From contig NZ_CP071463.1 of the NCBI RefSeq assembly GCF_017352095.1, forward strand, positions 2,232,001 to 2,296,000: a stretch of DNA of 64,000 nt, read 5' to 3'. The notes under the pieces were generated by a model, which made no database searches, had not been told where the DNA came from, and saw only the letters and a list, made by a program, of their open reading frames with translations. This DNA is from Natrinema longum. Lineage in GTDB: Archaea; Halobacteriota; Halobacteria; Halobacteriales; Natrialbaceae. Made by a program: the position numbers and the translations under genes. Below are positions 35,262-42,948 of the stretch, one piece after another. Position 1 is the first letter of the stretch. Each line of letters begins with the position of its first letter.

Positions 35262-35282
35262 GTTCAAATCTCCGTCAGGACG
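35262..35282 (+). repeat. Second copy of the tRNA-Arg 3' end (att-like)
   Basis: These 21 bases (GTTCAAATCTCCG then TCAGGACG) are identical to 35123-35143, the T loop through the discriminator of tRNA-Arg. Direct repetition of a tRNA 3' end is what tyrosine-recombinase integration leaves behind. Only 118 bases separate the copies and no integrase gene is present. Confidence 0.75.
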
Positions 35283-35370
35283 CTCACTCCTTCCGAGTGC
35301 TTCACGTCGTTCAGCACTCGCTGCGTCGTTCGGTCCTGACATGCCCGCCGCTCACTTCGTTCGCGGCGGA

Positions 35371-35388
35371 CTCCGTCAGGACGCTTTT
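35371..35388 (+). repeat. Third, shorter copy of the tRNA-Arg 3' end
   Basis: CTCCGTCAGGACGCTTTT (18 bases) equals 35131-35148, including the T-run after the tRNA. Its TCAGGAC can pair with a GTCCTGAC at 35333-35340 and so rebuild an acceptor-like stem. Confidence 0.7.
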
Positions 35389-35546
35389 GATTTATAGCAG
35401 TCATGAAACATCCAGTACAGATCGACGCCAAATTAGAACGTCACGCTCGCGTCATCTTCGCCTATCTGCTGTCGTAACTCGAGAAGACTACCTGTCCGCT
35501 CGGCGACCAGGAGCGACGATGGCGTCGCCACTCGAGGACGAAAAAT

Positions 35547-36000
35547 GGGTGAGAGGAGTAAGCCCCCTTCTGTTCGACCCGGCATTCGGCTGAGCGTCCG
35601 CGCCGTCCGCGGCGAGACCGCGGGGCGTTCGGGCTACCACGGCGCGGACTTGCACCGGTGAGGGTTCGCCGTTCCATCGATCCTCGGCCGTCTCTGTGTG
35701 GTCGATCACGCCACGCGTGACCCATGGGTTCGAACCATGATCGGTCGACGACACTCCCTCTGCGGGTTGACTCCCCTTCCTCTCGGTCGGGTTCGCACGC
35801 ATCATCGGTCGGGCCGAGACGTGTCGTTTCTGTTCCAGAGCCAGCGGTCTCCCGCTCCGGACTTGTGTCCGGTCACCTGCCCGAACGGGTGGGGGGACTT
35901 TCCTCGCGGGCGCGGGGCACCCCGGAGGGGTGGCCCGCGTTGAGTGGTCGCGCCGTCGCCGGCGTGACCATCGCGGCGGCCAGGCTCTCTCTCCCACTCG
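35547..36000 (-). ncRNA. rnpB: RNase P RNA
   Basis: The catalytic RNA of RNase P, which trims tRNA 5' leaders. On the minus strand the conserved block GAGGAAAGTCCCCCC sits near the 5' side (about 35895-35910), and ACAGAAGGGGGCTTACT lies near the 3' end (about 35555-35573). The ends pair as P1 (GTGGGAG at 35991-35997 with CTCTCAC at 35549-35555). A T-run (CCATTTTT) follows the 3' end. A TATTC-like box near 36022-36028 is placed about 27 bases upstream. Exact ends are estimates within about 10 bases. Confidence 0.9.
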
Positions 36001-36100
36001 ATATAGGCTCGTGGGGCGAATAAGTCCCTCGGTCGGGGGCTCGAAACCGCCCTGTGACGAATGGAAGCGTTTTAGGACGACTATCCCCTTGTCCACCTGT

Positions 36101-36700
36101 ATGTCCCAGCGACAGGGCGTCGACCTCTCCTACGAAGACGGTGCTCGCGCGGTCGAACTCGCGCGCGAGTCCGTCGAAGCGTACGTACAACACGGGCAAC
36201 GAGAACAACCGGGCAGCATGCGCGAAGCCTTCTACGAGCGGACCGGCGCGTTCGTCCGCCTCGAGTCGACCCGCGGCCGGGGGAGCCTGCGGGGCTGTGC
36301 GGGGGGCTATCGCTCGGGCGACCAACTCGGCCACGTCATCGTCGACGCGGCGATCGAGGCCGCAAGCGAGGACTCCTGTGGCTCCGAGGTCAGCCCCTCT
36401 GAGCTGCCGAACCTGACGGTGTCGGTCTGTACCGTCAAGAACGTCCTGCTGACCGACGATCCGCTCGCCGACCTCGAACTCGGTACCCACGGCGTCGCCA
36501 TCGACGGCGGTGAGGGCGGCTGGCTCTACCCGACGGTGCCGGTCGAGAACGACTGGAGCGCCCGCGAGTACCTCGATCGGACGTGCCGAAAAGCGAAACT
36601 CGCACCGGGAGCCTGGCAGAACGACGATGTCGTCGTCACCCTGTTCGAAGGACAGGTCTTCCGCGAGCGGGAGGCCGACGGAAGCATCGAAGAACTGTAA
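36101..36700 (+). CDS. AMMECR1 family protein
   Basis: A 199-residue protein of the TIGR00296/AMMECR1 family. The diagnostic motif is seen as GRGSLRGCAGGY (usual form LRGCIG), then GEGGWLYPTVPVENDWSAREYLDRTCRKAKLAPGAW. The archaeal family structure is known, but its biochemical role is not. It may relate to radical-SAM (AmmeMemoRadiSam) partners, which are not in this window. ATG 36101 starts the conserved sequence. Confidence 0.92.
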   Translation: MSQRQGVDLSYEDGARAVELARESVEAYVQHGQREQPGSMREAFYERTGAFVRLESTRGRGSLRGCAGGYRSGDQLGHVIVDAAIEAASEDSCGSEVSPSELPNLTVSVCTVKNVLLTDDPLADLELGTHGVAIDGGEGGWLYPTVPVENDWSAREYLDRTCRKAKLAPGAWQNDDVVVTLFEGQVFREREADGSIEEL

Positions 36701-36777
36701 CCACGCTCACTGTTCTGGCGACCTCGGTAGCCGTCTGCCGCGTCTCGAGTCGCGTCCGATCCGCGGGCTCGTCTCCC

Positions 36778-37032
36778 TCACTCGTCCGTTCCCAGGGACC
36801 GGTCGCTCGCCTCGAGTTTGACCTCGAGCAGGTCGTTTAGTGCCGCGAACAGGTAGTGAACCCCGAACCAGAGCGCAATCAGGTAGACGGCCAGTACCAG
36901 CGGCACCGAGAGAACCGACGGCCACGGCAATAGCATCCACGTACAGAACCTTGCGACTGCGACGATGACCACGAGTTGACCGGCTAATCGGGTTGCGATG
37001 TCGGCGTGAGGTTCGGTGCTCTCGGGAGCCAT
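36778..37032 (-). CDS. Small membrane protein
   Basis: An 84-residue protein with two hydrophobic helices (about residues 15-36 and 40-65), short charged ends and a GTDE tail. No family recognised. Codon use is haloarchaeal, and the ATG at 37032 gives a reasonable hydrophilic leader. Confidence 0.55.
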   Translation of the reverse strand: MAPESTEPHADIATRLAGQLVVIVAVARFCTWMLLPWPSVLSVPLVLAVYLIALWFGVHYLFAALNDLLEVKLEASDRSLGTDE

Positions 37033-37211
37033 CGATCGGTGAATCGGTTGTTCGGTAGAAAAGTATAGCTATCTGACGAACGCGCCGGGCGATACGCGTC
37101 CCGACAGTCTCGCGTCCGACTGTCCCGAAGCGGGGCCACAGCTGGCCGGATATCCGCAGTGGGGCGGACCAGGTCGAAGGGCTTTCGACCCGTCACGACG
37201 AACCTCGGCCA

Positions 37212-37700
37212 ATGAGCGACCCAGCAGACGGGAGTGCGGGCCTGCCCCAGCTTCGGACCATCGCGGACTACCAGTTCGGCGCGGGTGCGGGCGTGGCGCT
37301 GTTCCCGCCCGACGAACCGCTGACGGTCAAACGAACGACCTCGGGACGACCACAACAGGTCCACGCGGATGCGGGCCGGATCGTCTCCTTTGGCACTGAC
37401 GGCCGGTTCACGCTCGGCCTCGAGGGCGGTCGCCGGCTCGCGGCCGCGCTCTCTCACCCTGCCTATCGCGTCGTCGTCGACGACGAGAGCGAACCCTTCG
37501 TCCGCGAGGAAAAGAACGTCTTCGCGAAGTTCGTCCTCGAAGTCGGCGACGAGATTCGACCGGGCGACGAGGTACTGGTCGTCCACGAGCGCGGCGAGTT
37601 GCTCGCCGTCGGGACGGCACAGCTCGACGCCGGCGCGATTCGGGACTTCGAGACGGGGATGGCAGTGAACGTCCGCGAGGGCGCGCCCGCGGGAACGTAG
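37212..37700 (+). CDS. PUA domain protein
   Basis: A 162-residue protein. The C-terminal half (about 75-155) reads HPAYRVVVDDESEPFVREEKNVFAKFVLEVGDEIRPGDEVLVVHERGELLAVGTAQLDA, a PUA RNA-binding domain like that at the end of archaeosine tRNA-guanine transglycosylase. The N-terminal part (LRTIADYQFGAGAG) is shared with archaeal PUA proteins of that group. It probably binds tRNA or rRNA; no catalytic domain is present. Confidence 0.85.
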   Translation: MSDPADGSAGLPQLRTIADYQFGAGAGVALFPPDEPLTVKRTTSGRPQQVHADAGRIVSFGTDGRFTLGLEGGRRLAAALSHPAYRVVVDDESEPFVREEKNVFAKFVLEVGDEIRPGDEVLVVHERGELLAVGTAQLDAGAIRDFETGMAVNVREGAPAGT

Positions 37701-37806
37701 ACACCCGTCGAGCCGTGTCCCTAGAGTACTCCCTCACCCGTCGCTCGCGAGCGGAACCGGACACCGATCGATTGGTTCCACTCGCGAGAGCAGGCTTGAC
37801 GACCCA

Positions 37807-38427
37807 CTAGAGTCGACACGCTCGCCCGATCTCCCGTTCGTATCGGGCTTTGATCTCCTCGAACAGTGACTCGCCGACCCCAGTCCGGATCCGCGGGCTA
37901 GCCGTGGCGAAGAACTCGTCGAGGTTCTCGTACTCGGAGAACGCGTCGTTTCGCTCGGTTTCATCGTAGCGATCCTCGCGTTCGTATGCGAGTGCCTGCA
38001 GGCAGTTGTCGATCAGATCCATGTCCTTGACGAACCGTGCAGTCGGCGTTTCGCGCGCCTCGTACTCCTCCCAGAGCGAGAGGAAGTCGCCGTCGGAATC
38101 GTCGAACGGCTCGAGCAGGTCGGTGATCGCCGCCCGCTCGCGAGCCGTCTTTTCCTCGCCGGACACCCGCTGCGTGCCGTCTTCGGCCCGCGTCGCGACG
38201 TCTCCCGTCCGCGCTTCCCCGAGATCGTGGACGAGCGCCATCGAGATCGCCCGTTCGCGGTCGACATCGTCGCCCCCTCGGTCGGCGTACAGCAGGCACA
38301 ACGTCGCCATCCCCCAGGTATGGGCCGCGACCGATTCCGGTGACTCGATCCCGCGGAGGACCCATCCCGTTCGCCGCTCGTCTTTCAGTTCGACCGCCTC
38401 GAGCAACGCGTCGAATTCCTCGGCCAT
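37807..38427 (-). CDS. HD domain phosphohydrolase (YfbR/HDDC2-like)
   Basis: A 206-residue metal-dependent phosphohydrolase. RRTGWVLRGIESPESVAAHTWGMA holds the first metal His. ALVHDLGEARTGD is the HD pair, and DMDLIDNCLQAL the last Asp. This arrangement matches the 5'-deoxynucleotidase/HDDC2 group that dephosphorylates nucleoside monophosphates. It stands alone. Confidence 0.88.
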   Translation of the reverse strand: MAEEFDALLEAVELKDERRTGWVLRGIESPESVAAHTWGMATLCLLYADRGGDDVDRERAISMALVHDLGEARTGDVATRAEDGTQRVSGEEKTARERAAITDLLEPFDDSDGDFLSLWEEYEARETPTARFVKDMDLIDNCLQALAYEREDRYDETERNDAFSEYENLDEFFATASPRIRTGVGESLFEEIKARYEREIGRACRL

Positions 38428-38525
38428 TGTACCGCGTCACGTGTCGGTGCAAATTGAAAACGTCGATCGACGGTTCGGGAGTTTGAATTGCCTTTTTGCG
38501 TGTCGGGAACGTCTCCCAAACACGA

Positions 38526-39371
38526 ATGCTACAGAAACCGGATTTGAGCGGCCAGACCGCGTTCATCACGGGGACGACGCGCGGAATCGGGAAGCAACTC
38601 GCACTGGCACTCGCCGAACAGGGCTGTAACATCGTCTCGACAGGCAAGACCGTCGACGACTCGGACTCGGACCTCGAGGGAACGATTCACAAGACGGCCG
38701 AGGAGTGTGCGGCGAAAGACGTCGAGACGCACGCGCTCCAGTTGAACGTTCGCAACGAGGACGACGTCGACGCGGCCATCGAGGAAGCGATCGACGAGAT
38801 GGGCGAGATCAACATCGTCATCAACAACGCCTCTGCCATCCAGATGGGCGACGTCGAGGACATTCCGGCCAACCGGTACGACCTCTTGAACGAGGTCAAC
38901 GTGCGCGGCACCTATCTGATCTCGCGGGGTTTCATCGACCACCTGAAGGACGTCGAGGAAGACGCCTGGATCCTGACGAACGCGCCGCCGGTCGAGATCG
39001 ACCGCGCGCCGGGGAAGGCGGCCTATTCGTGGTCGAAGATGGGAATGTCGTTTATCACGCTGTCGCTGGCCCAGGAACTGGCGAGCGACGACATCGGCTG
39101 TAACTCCTTCTGGCCGGTGACTGCTATCGATACGCGCGCGACTCGCTACTTCGAGATGGGGACCGAGGACGACTGGCGCACCCCGGAGATCGTCTCGGAT
39201 ACCGTCCTCGAGATGCTGACACGCGACCCGGCCGAGTTCACCGGCAACCACATCTACGACGAGGAGTTCCTCCGCGAGGCCGGCGTCGAGGACTTTTCGG
39301 GGTACAACCTCACCGAGGGAGATCCGGCACCGATGTCCGCACAGATCTTCGATCCGGAGTACTCGCGGTGA
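38526..39371 (+). CDS. Short-chain dehydrogenase (HSDL2-like)
   Basis: A 281-residue SDR oxidoreductase. The cofactor motif TGTTRGIG (about 15-22), NNAS, and the catalytic pair in YSWSK are present. The fragment TGKTVDDSDSDLEGTIHKTAEEC is typical of the HSDL2-type subgroup, which lacks a sterol carrier domain here. It probably reduces a carbonyl with NADP(H); the substrate is unknown. ATG 38526 begins the conserved N-terminus. Confidence 0.9.
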   Translation: MLQKPDLSGQTAFITGTTRGIGKQLALALAEQGCNIVSTGKTVDDSDSDLEGTIHKTAEECAAKDVETHALQLNVRNEDDVDAAIEEAIDEMGEINIVINNASAIQMGDVEDIPANRYDLLNEVNVRGTYLISRGFIDHLKDVEEDAWILTNAPPVEIDRAPGKAAYSWSKMGMSFITLSLAQELASDDIGCNSFWPVTAIDTRATRYFEMGTEDDWRTPEIVSDTVLEMLTRDPAEFTGNHIYDEEFLREAGVEDFSGYNLTEGDPAPMSAQIFDPEYSR

Positions 39372-39519
39372 CGAGTCGCGTCCGAGCCCGGTGAAGGATC
39401 GCCGTTCTCGAGTCTTTGCCGCCGGCGATCCCCGAGCGCCGAACCCCTCTCGTAGCAGTCGGCTCGTCGCTCCTCGAGGAACGACAAAGTAAAAGGTCGC
39501 CCGTGGCGACGTGTCGAGT

Positions 39520-39906
39520 ATGTTTGGAGGAGGCGGCGGCGGACTCAATCCGCGCAAGATGGAACAGATGATGGAGCAGATGGGTATCGACGTCGAGGAT
39601 ATCGACGCCGAGGAGGTCATCATCCGTACCGACGAGTACGACCTCGTCTTCGACGACGCCGAGGTCACCAAGATGGATGCCCGCGGGCAGGAGACCTACC
39701 AGGTCATCGGCTCGCCCGAGGAGGTCGAAGCCGGCTCGGCCGGTGGCAGTGCCGGTGACGAGTCCGGTTCCGATGCCGGCTCGTCGATCCCCGACGAGGA
39801 CGTCGAACTCGTCGCTACGCGCGCCGGCGTGAGCGAGGACGAGGCCCGCGAGGCCCTCGAAGCGAACGACGGCGATCTCGCCGCGGCAGTCGGCTCCCTC
39901 GAGTGA
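39520..39906 (+). CDS. nac: Nascent polypeptide-associated complex protein
   Basis: A ribosome-associated chaperone that contacts nascent chains. Length 128 residues. The glycine-rich N-terminus [21 protein letters not shown] precedes the NAC domain (about 20-70). A Gly/Ser linker leads to the C-terminal UBA domain ([34 protein letters not shown]). It overlaps trmI by four bases, a coupled pair that is typical in haloarchaea. Confidence 0.95.
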   Translation: MFGGGGGGLNPRKMEQMMEQMGIDVEDIDAEEVIIRTDEYDLVFDDAEVTKMDARGQETYQVIGSPEEVEAGSAGGSAGDESGSDAGSSIPDEDVELVATRAGVSEDEAREALEANDGDLAAAVGSLE

Positions 39907-40709
39907 CTCGGGTGAGCGACCACGAGCGCGCGGACGACGACGCCGACGCCGGGACCGAGAGCGACGCCGACCGGGACCGCGTTCCGGTCTTGCTCGTCCG
40001 CGGCGACCGCGAGTACCTCGTCGAACCCGGCGACGAGATGGGGACCGACCTCGGCGTGCTCGAGGTCCCCGAGGACGTCCACTCGGGCGATACCCTCGAG
40101 ACGCATCTGGGCGACGAGTTTCAGGTCCGTCGACTGCGCGGCCCGGACCTCTTTCATCACTTCGAGCGGACTGGCGCGCCGATGGTCCCCCGTGACATCG
40201 GACTGGTACTGGGCGAAACGGGAATCGCCGGCGGCGACCGCGTGCTCGACGCCGGGACCGGAACCGGCGTGCTCGCGGCCCTGATGGCGCGTGCCGGTGC
40301 CGAGGTCGTGACCTACGAGCAAGACCCGGAATTCGCCGACGTCGCCCGCGAGAACATGGCGCTTGGCGGCGTCGAGGACGCCGTCGACGTTCGAACCGGT
40401 GACGTCCTCGAGGACGTCGACGCCCTCGAGCCGTCGTCCTTCGACGTCCTGACCCTCGATACGGCCGACGCACCCGCGATGGTCGAACACGCGCCCGACC
40501 TCCTGGTCGACGGCGGGTTCGTCGCGGTCTACAGTCCGTTCATCGAGTCGACTCGCGAGGTCGCCGAGACCGCCCGCGAGGTCGGCCTCGCGAACATCAC
40601 GACCCGCGAGACGATTCAACGCGAGATGCAGTTCGACGAACGGGGCTCGCGGCCCTCGACCGCGCCCGTCGGTCACACCGGGTATCTGACGATCGCGCGG
40701 AACGAATAG
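39903..40709 (+). CDS. trmI: tRNA (adenine-N1)-methyltransferase TrmI
   Basis: A 268-residue SAM methyltransferase for m1A (positions 57/58) in tRNA. The N-terminal beta domain carries an acidic extension. [46 protein letters not shown] (SAM site) and [11 protein letters not shown] are family motifs. A GTG start overlaps the nac stop; a second GTG three codons later is possible. Confidence 0.92.
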   Translation: MTRVSDHERADDDADAGTESDADRDRVPVLLVRGDREYLVEPGDEMGTDLGVLEVPEDVHSGDTLETHLGDEFQVRRLRGPDLFHHFERTGAPMVPRDIGLVLGETGIAGGDRVLDAGTGTGVLAALMARAGAEVVTYEQDPEFADVARENMALGGVEDAVDVRTGDVLEDVDALEPSSFDVLTLDTADAPAMVEHAPDLLVDGGFVAVYSPFIESTREVAETAREVGLANITTRETIQREMQFDERGSRPSTAPVGHTGYLTIARNE

Positions 40710-40721
40710 AGCCACATAAAT

Positions 40722-40916
40722 TCACATATCTTTTTGTTCGCGAATTCTCTGTATCCCCTTTGGAACTAGTTCGTGCATCAATATAGATATAGCAATTCCA
40801 GAAACTACGATCCAATATATCGATAGGTTTACTAGATTACTATCTACGTAGACGAGAATAAGCGCAATAATCGGTGCCCCTAATAAAGACTTTATCATAT
40901 CCATTGTTAATTCCAT
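40722..40916 (-). CDS. Small two-helix membrane protein, possible immunity-type partner
   Basis: A 64-residue protein of AT-rich codon use. Hydrophobic helices lie at about 8-24 (LLGAPIIALILVYV) and 30-48 (LSIYWIVVSGIAISILM), with a basic C-terminus (PKGIQRIREQKDM). It lies 83 bases downstream of the frameshifted Tat-exported protein on the same strand. A membrane protein after a secreted precursor is the usual layout of bacteriocin immunity, but no homology supports that here. Confidence 0.5.
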   Translation of the reverse strand: MELTMDMIKSLLGAPIIALILVYVDSNLVNLSIYWIVVSGIAISILMHELVPKGIQRIREQKDM

Positions 40917-40999
40917 TTTCCAAATGTGACTCAGTTATTTTTGATTCTGTGCCCTATACGCATATAATATCCGGTTATTTAACGGCTGGAGTATTTATA

Positions 41000-41850
41000 T
41001 TAGAAGTCAGGGCAATAGCTATGCTCGGGTAGGGCAAAGAATGTCGTCAGACCGGCTGCATCTCGAGAAGGTTTCCAAGAGGTCATCCCACCTTTAAATG
41101 TCCACATTTTTTGATCCCGAACATGGGGGAGGCTTTGATCCCATTCTAAACTACCCATCGAGACAACGTTACCGGCGGCAGCACTAATCACTGCTCCAAG
41201 TGCATCAGCAACAGAATCTCGCTTCAGGATCTTAGCAAATGCCTTAGGGACTTTTTTAGCCATTGATTTTATAACCTGCCCAACAAGTACTGCCTTTGAT
41301 ACTGTAGCAGCATGTTTATTCAGTTCAACACACGCCACATGGTAGCTATGCTTAAGACAATCAAATGTGCAGGAATCGAGATACACCCGCTTATCCCCAA
41401 CCCTTTCTATCACGTTAGGGGTGTCTGATGCTTGTATGGCTACATCATTCGTAATTAGGTCAGCTTCTTGGTCTTGAGCATTGGGATCATAAACCAATCC
41501 TCGTTCATCATCATTATCATTTGACTGGTTTTTCTGTAGGCCTTTTTTCCCCTTCTCTTCGGGATATCATTCGAACGTCTTTTTCCGTGAGGTTTTTTTA
41601 TAACCCCGTCCAGAATTTCGTTCGAATATTCTTTCACGTATACTTTTCTCGTGTCTTTTTCAATTATGTTCAGCTTCCTTTCATCATTCTGCTCAAATTG
41701 ATAATACCACTTATTTTTATCTTGACCAAGATATTCCATACCCTGGTATTCATGGTTCTGATCCTCGCTCAACCGTGCAGCACTACTGGAAGGGATAATC
41801 CCCATACTTGTTAGAGCAATCCCGCTCGTCAGCACCTTTCTTCTCCTCAT
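41000..41850 (-). pseudogene. Frameshifted Tat-exported protein, halocin-like precursor layout
   Basis: Two overlapping frames, 41455-41850 and 41000-41497, read as one protein of about 283 residues if one frame change is allowed near 41541-41552 (TTTTTTCCCC on the plus strand). The first frame starts MRRRKVLTSGIALTSMG, a Tat signal with a cut near SSSAA. The charged middle reads YYQFEQNDERKLN. The second frame continues upstream as KKGLQKNQSNDNDDERG. It then carries LDSCTFDCLKHSYHVAC and an amphipathic run VLVGQVIKSMAKKVPKAFAKIL, followed by ALGAVISAAAGNVV, ending in CPDF. Either the gene is broken or the frameshift is a homopolymer sequencing error. Function unknown. Confidence 0.6.
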
Positions 41851-41877
41851 ATAATTATATTCAATTAACACATACAT

Positions 41878-42133
41878 ATATTTTTTTATTTAAGATAATT
41901 AGAATTTTTAAACTTAAATAATATTAATGTATAGAAACAAAGTAATCATTACTGTTATCTCTAATATATCAATTTTATCTTATATTATTTTAATATTTAA
42001 ATTATATCTATTGTATTCTGGTACCCAAAGAAGAGTGCGCTATCAATCGAGAAGCAACGCTACTAACGAAAACGACACTGCAAAACTGGCAAGAGAGGAC
42101 GAGGACTTTTATTCAAAAAATTTGCCGAGGGAC
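41878..42133. other. AT-rich upstream region of the Tat protein gene
   Basis: Very AT-rich DNA (long T and A runs near 41878-42000). CATATAT near 41872-41880 is about 27 bases before the ATG at 41850 and may be its TATA box. No convincing gene is seen. Confidence 0.5.
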
Positions 42134-42168
42134 ATCGCGAGCGAGGCGCTCAGTGCCTCGCTCGCGAT
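42134..42168 (-). terminator. Perfect 14-base-pair hairpin after the TFS gene
   Basis: ATCGCGAGCGAGGC and GCCTCGCTCGCGAT flank a 7-base loop. It lies about 20 bases past the TFS stop on the minus strand and is flanked by A/T runs, so a terminator is likely. It also marks the right border of the AT-rich island. Confidence 0.6.
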
Positions 42169-42189
42169 AGACCGCAGCGCAAAATTTCG

Positions 42190-42498
42190 TTAGTTGTCGT
42201 CCTCGCGCCACTTGTGCTCGCACTCGGTGCAGATGAAAAAGCGCGTCTCGGACTCGTCGGCCGACCGGATCTGTTGCATGTACCAGTGGGCGCGGCCGTT
42301 GCCACACTCGGGACAGATCGCGTCGGTTTCGGGCAGCGAGGTCTCGCCGGAGGACTCGATGACCTCGCTGGCCTCCTGATCGTCGGTGACGATATACTGG
42401 TCCGCGTCGCCTTTCGGTTTCGTAAACCCACAGCTACCACACTCCCAGAGGCCGTCCTCGGCTTTCATCATCGAACCGCATTCGTCGCAAAATTCCAT
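42190..42498 (-). CDS. tfs: Transcription elongation factor TFS
   Basis: The archaeal TFIIS-like RNA cleavage factor (RPA12/RpoM type) that rescues backtracked RNA polymerase. Length 102 residues. The N-terminal zinc ribbon is CDECG...CGSCG. The C-terminal ribbon is CPECG...CTECE. The catalytic acidic loop SADESETRFF between the last Cys pairs is intact. It is transcribed alone. Confidence 0.95.
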   Translation of the reverse strand: MEFCDECGSMMKAEDGLWECGSCGFTKPKGDADQYIVTDDQEASEVIESSGETSLPETDAICPECGNGRAHWYMQQIRSADESETRFFICTECEHKWREDDN

Positions 42499-42578
42499 CG
42501 TTGTCCGGGCTACGGGGGTCGAGTGACTTAAGAGACCTGTTTAGGCTCGCCGACCGGCCGCGGGGTCGCCCCCGCGAG

Positions 42579-42833
42579 CTAGCCCTCTCCCTCCGACTGG
42601 TAGGGCTCGCCGACGGCCTCCCGCGGAAGGACGTTGTGGAGTTCCGCCCGGAGGTCGTCCATCGATTCGAAGCGGTCGCGCTCGCTTTTTTCGACGAGCG
42701 CCCCCAGATTCCGCTCGCCGTCGGCGAGCAAGAGCGTGACGTCCTCGAGTTCGGTGGCGGCGTCGTCCTGCGAGATCGGGTACTCGAGGTCCGCGAAGAC
42801 AGCGTCGATTCGACTGAGTTTGACGTCGGACAT
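42579..42833 (-). CDS. DUF5789 family protein
   Basis: An 84-residue small haloarchaeal protein. VKLSRIDAVFADLEYPISQDDAATELEDVTLLLADGERNLG and the ending LPREAVGEPYQSEGEG are characteristic of DUF5789. The function is unknown. The ATG is at 42833. Confidence 0.88.
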   Translation of the reverse strand: MSDVKLSRIDAVFADLEYPISQDDAATELEDVTLLLADGERNLGALVEKSERDRFESMDDLRAELHNVLPREAVGEPYQSEGEG

Positions 42834-42948
42834 GGGTAGGTTGACGCGCCGGAGTGGCTTGTAGTGTCGCCCTGCTGGAACGGAGCATCCGCTCACGTGA
42901 CATTTCGATTCGAAACTATAATCGGGCGAGATAACACAGGTATTGTCC

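Larger units (their letters stand above)
35144..35546. other. Region between tRNA-Arg and RNase P RNA
   Basis: About 400 bases without a protein gene. It holds the two further tRNA-Arg 3' end copies, several hairpins (35145-35195, 35294-35320, 35333-35382) and an AT-richer stretch near 35385-35440. Confidence 0.6.
40710..42133. other. AT-rich island between trmI and TFS
   Basis: About 1.4 kb with sharply lower GC and many A/T homopolymers, set between two core genes. Coding content is a small membrane protein and a frameshifted Tat protein, both on the minus strand. Codon use (AAA, ATA, AAT) is unlike the rest of the window, which points to horizontal transfer. No transposase, integrase or flanking repeat is visible. 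Confidence 0.75.

Noticed and set aside
40722-41850. Naming the Tat protein as a halocin C8 homolog
   Set aside because: The 283-residue length and Tat signal are suggestive, but the cysteine pattern is unlike the Cys-rich mature C8 peptide, so only a layout resemblance is claimed.
41927-42193. 88-codon plus-strand frame in the AT-rich island, hydrophobic N-terminus
   Set aside because: Hydrophobicity follows from A/T runs, and its last third is the terminator hairpin of the TFS gene read through.
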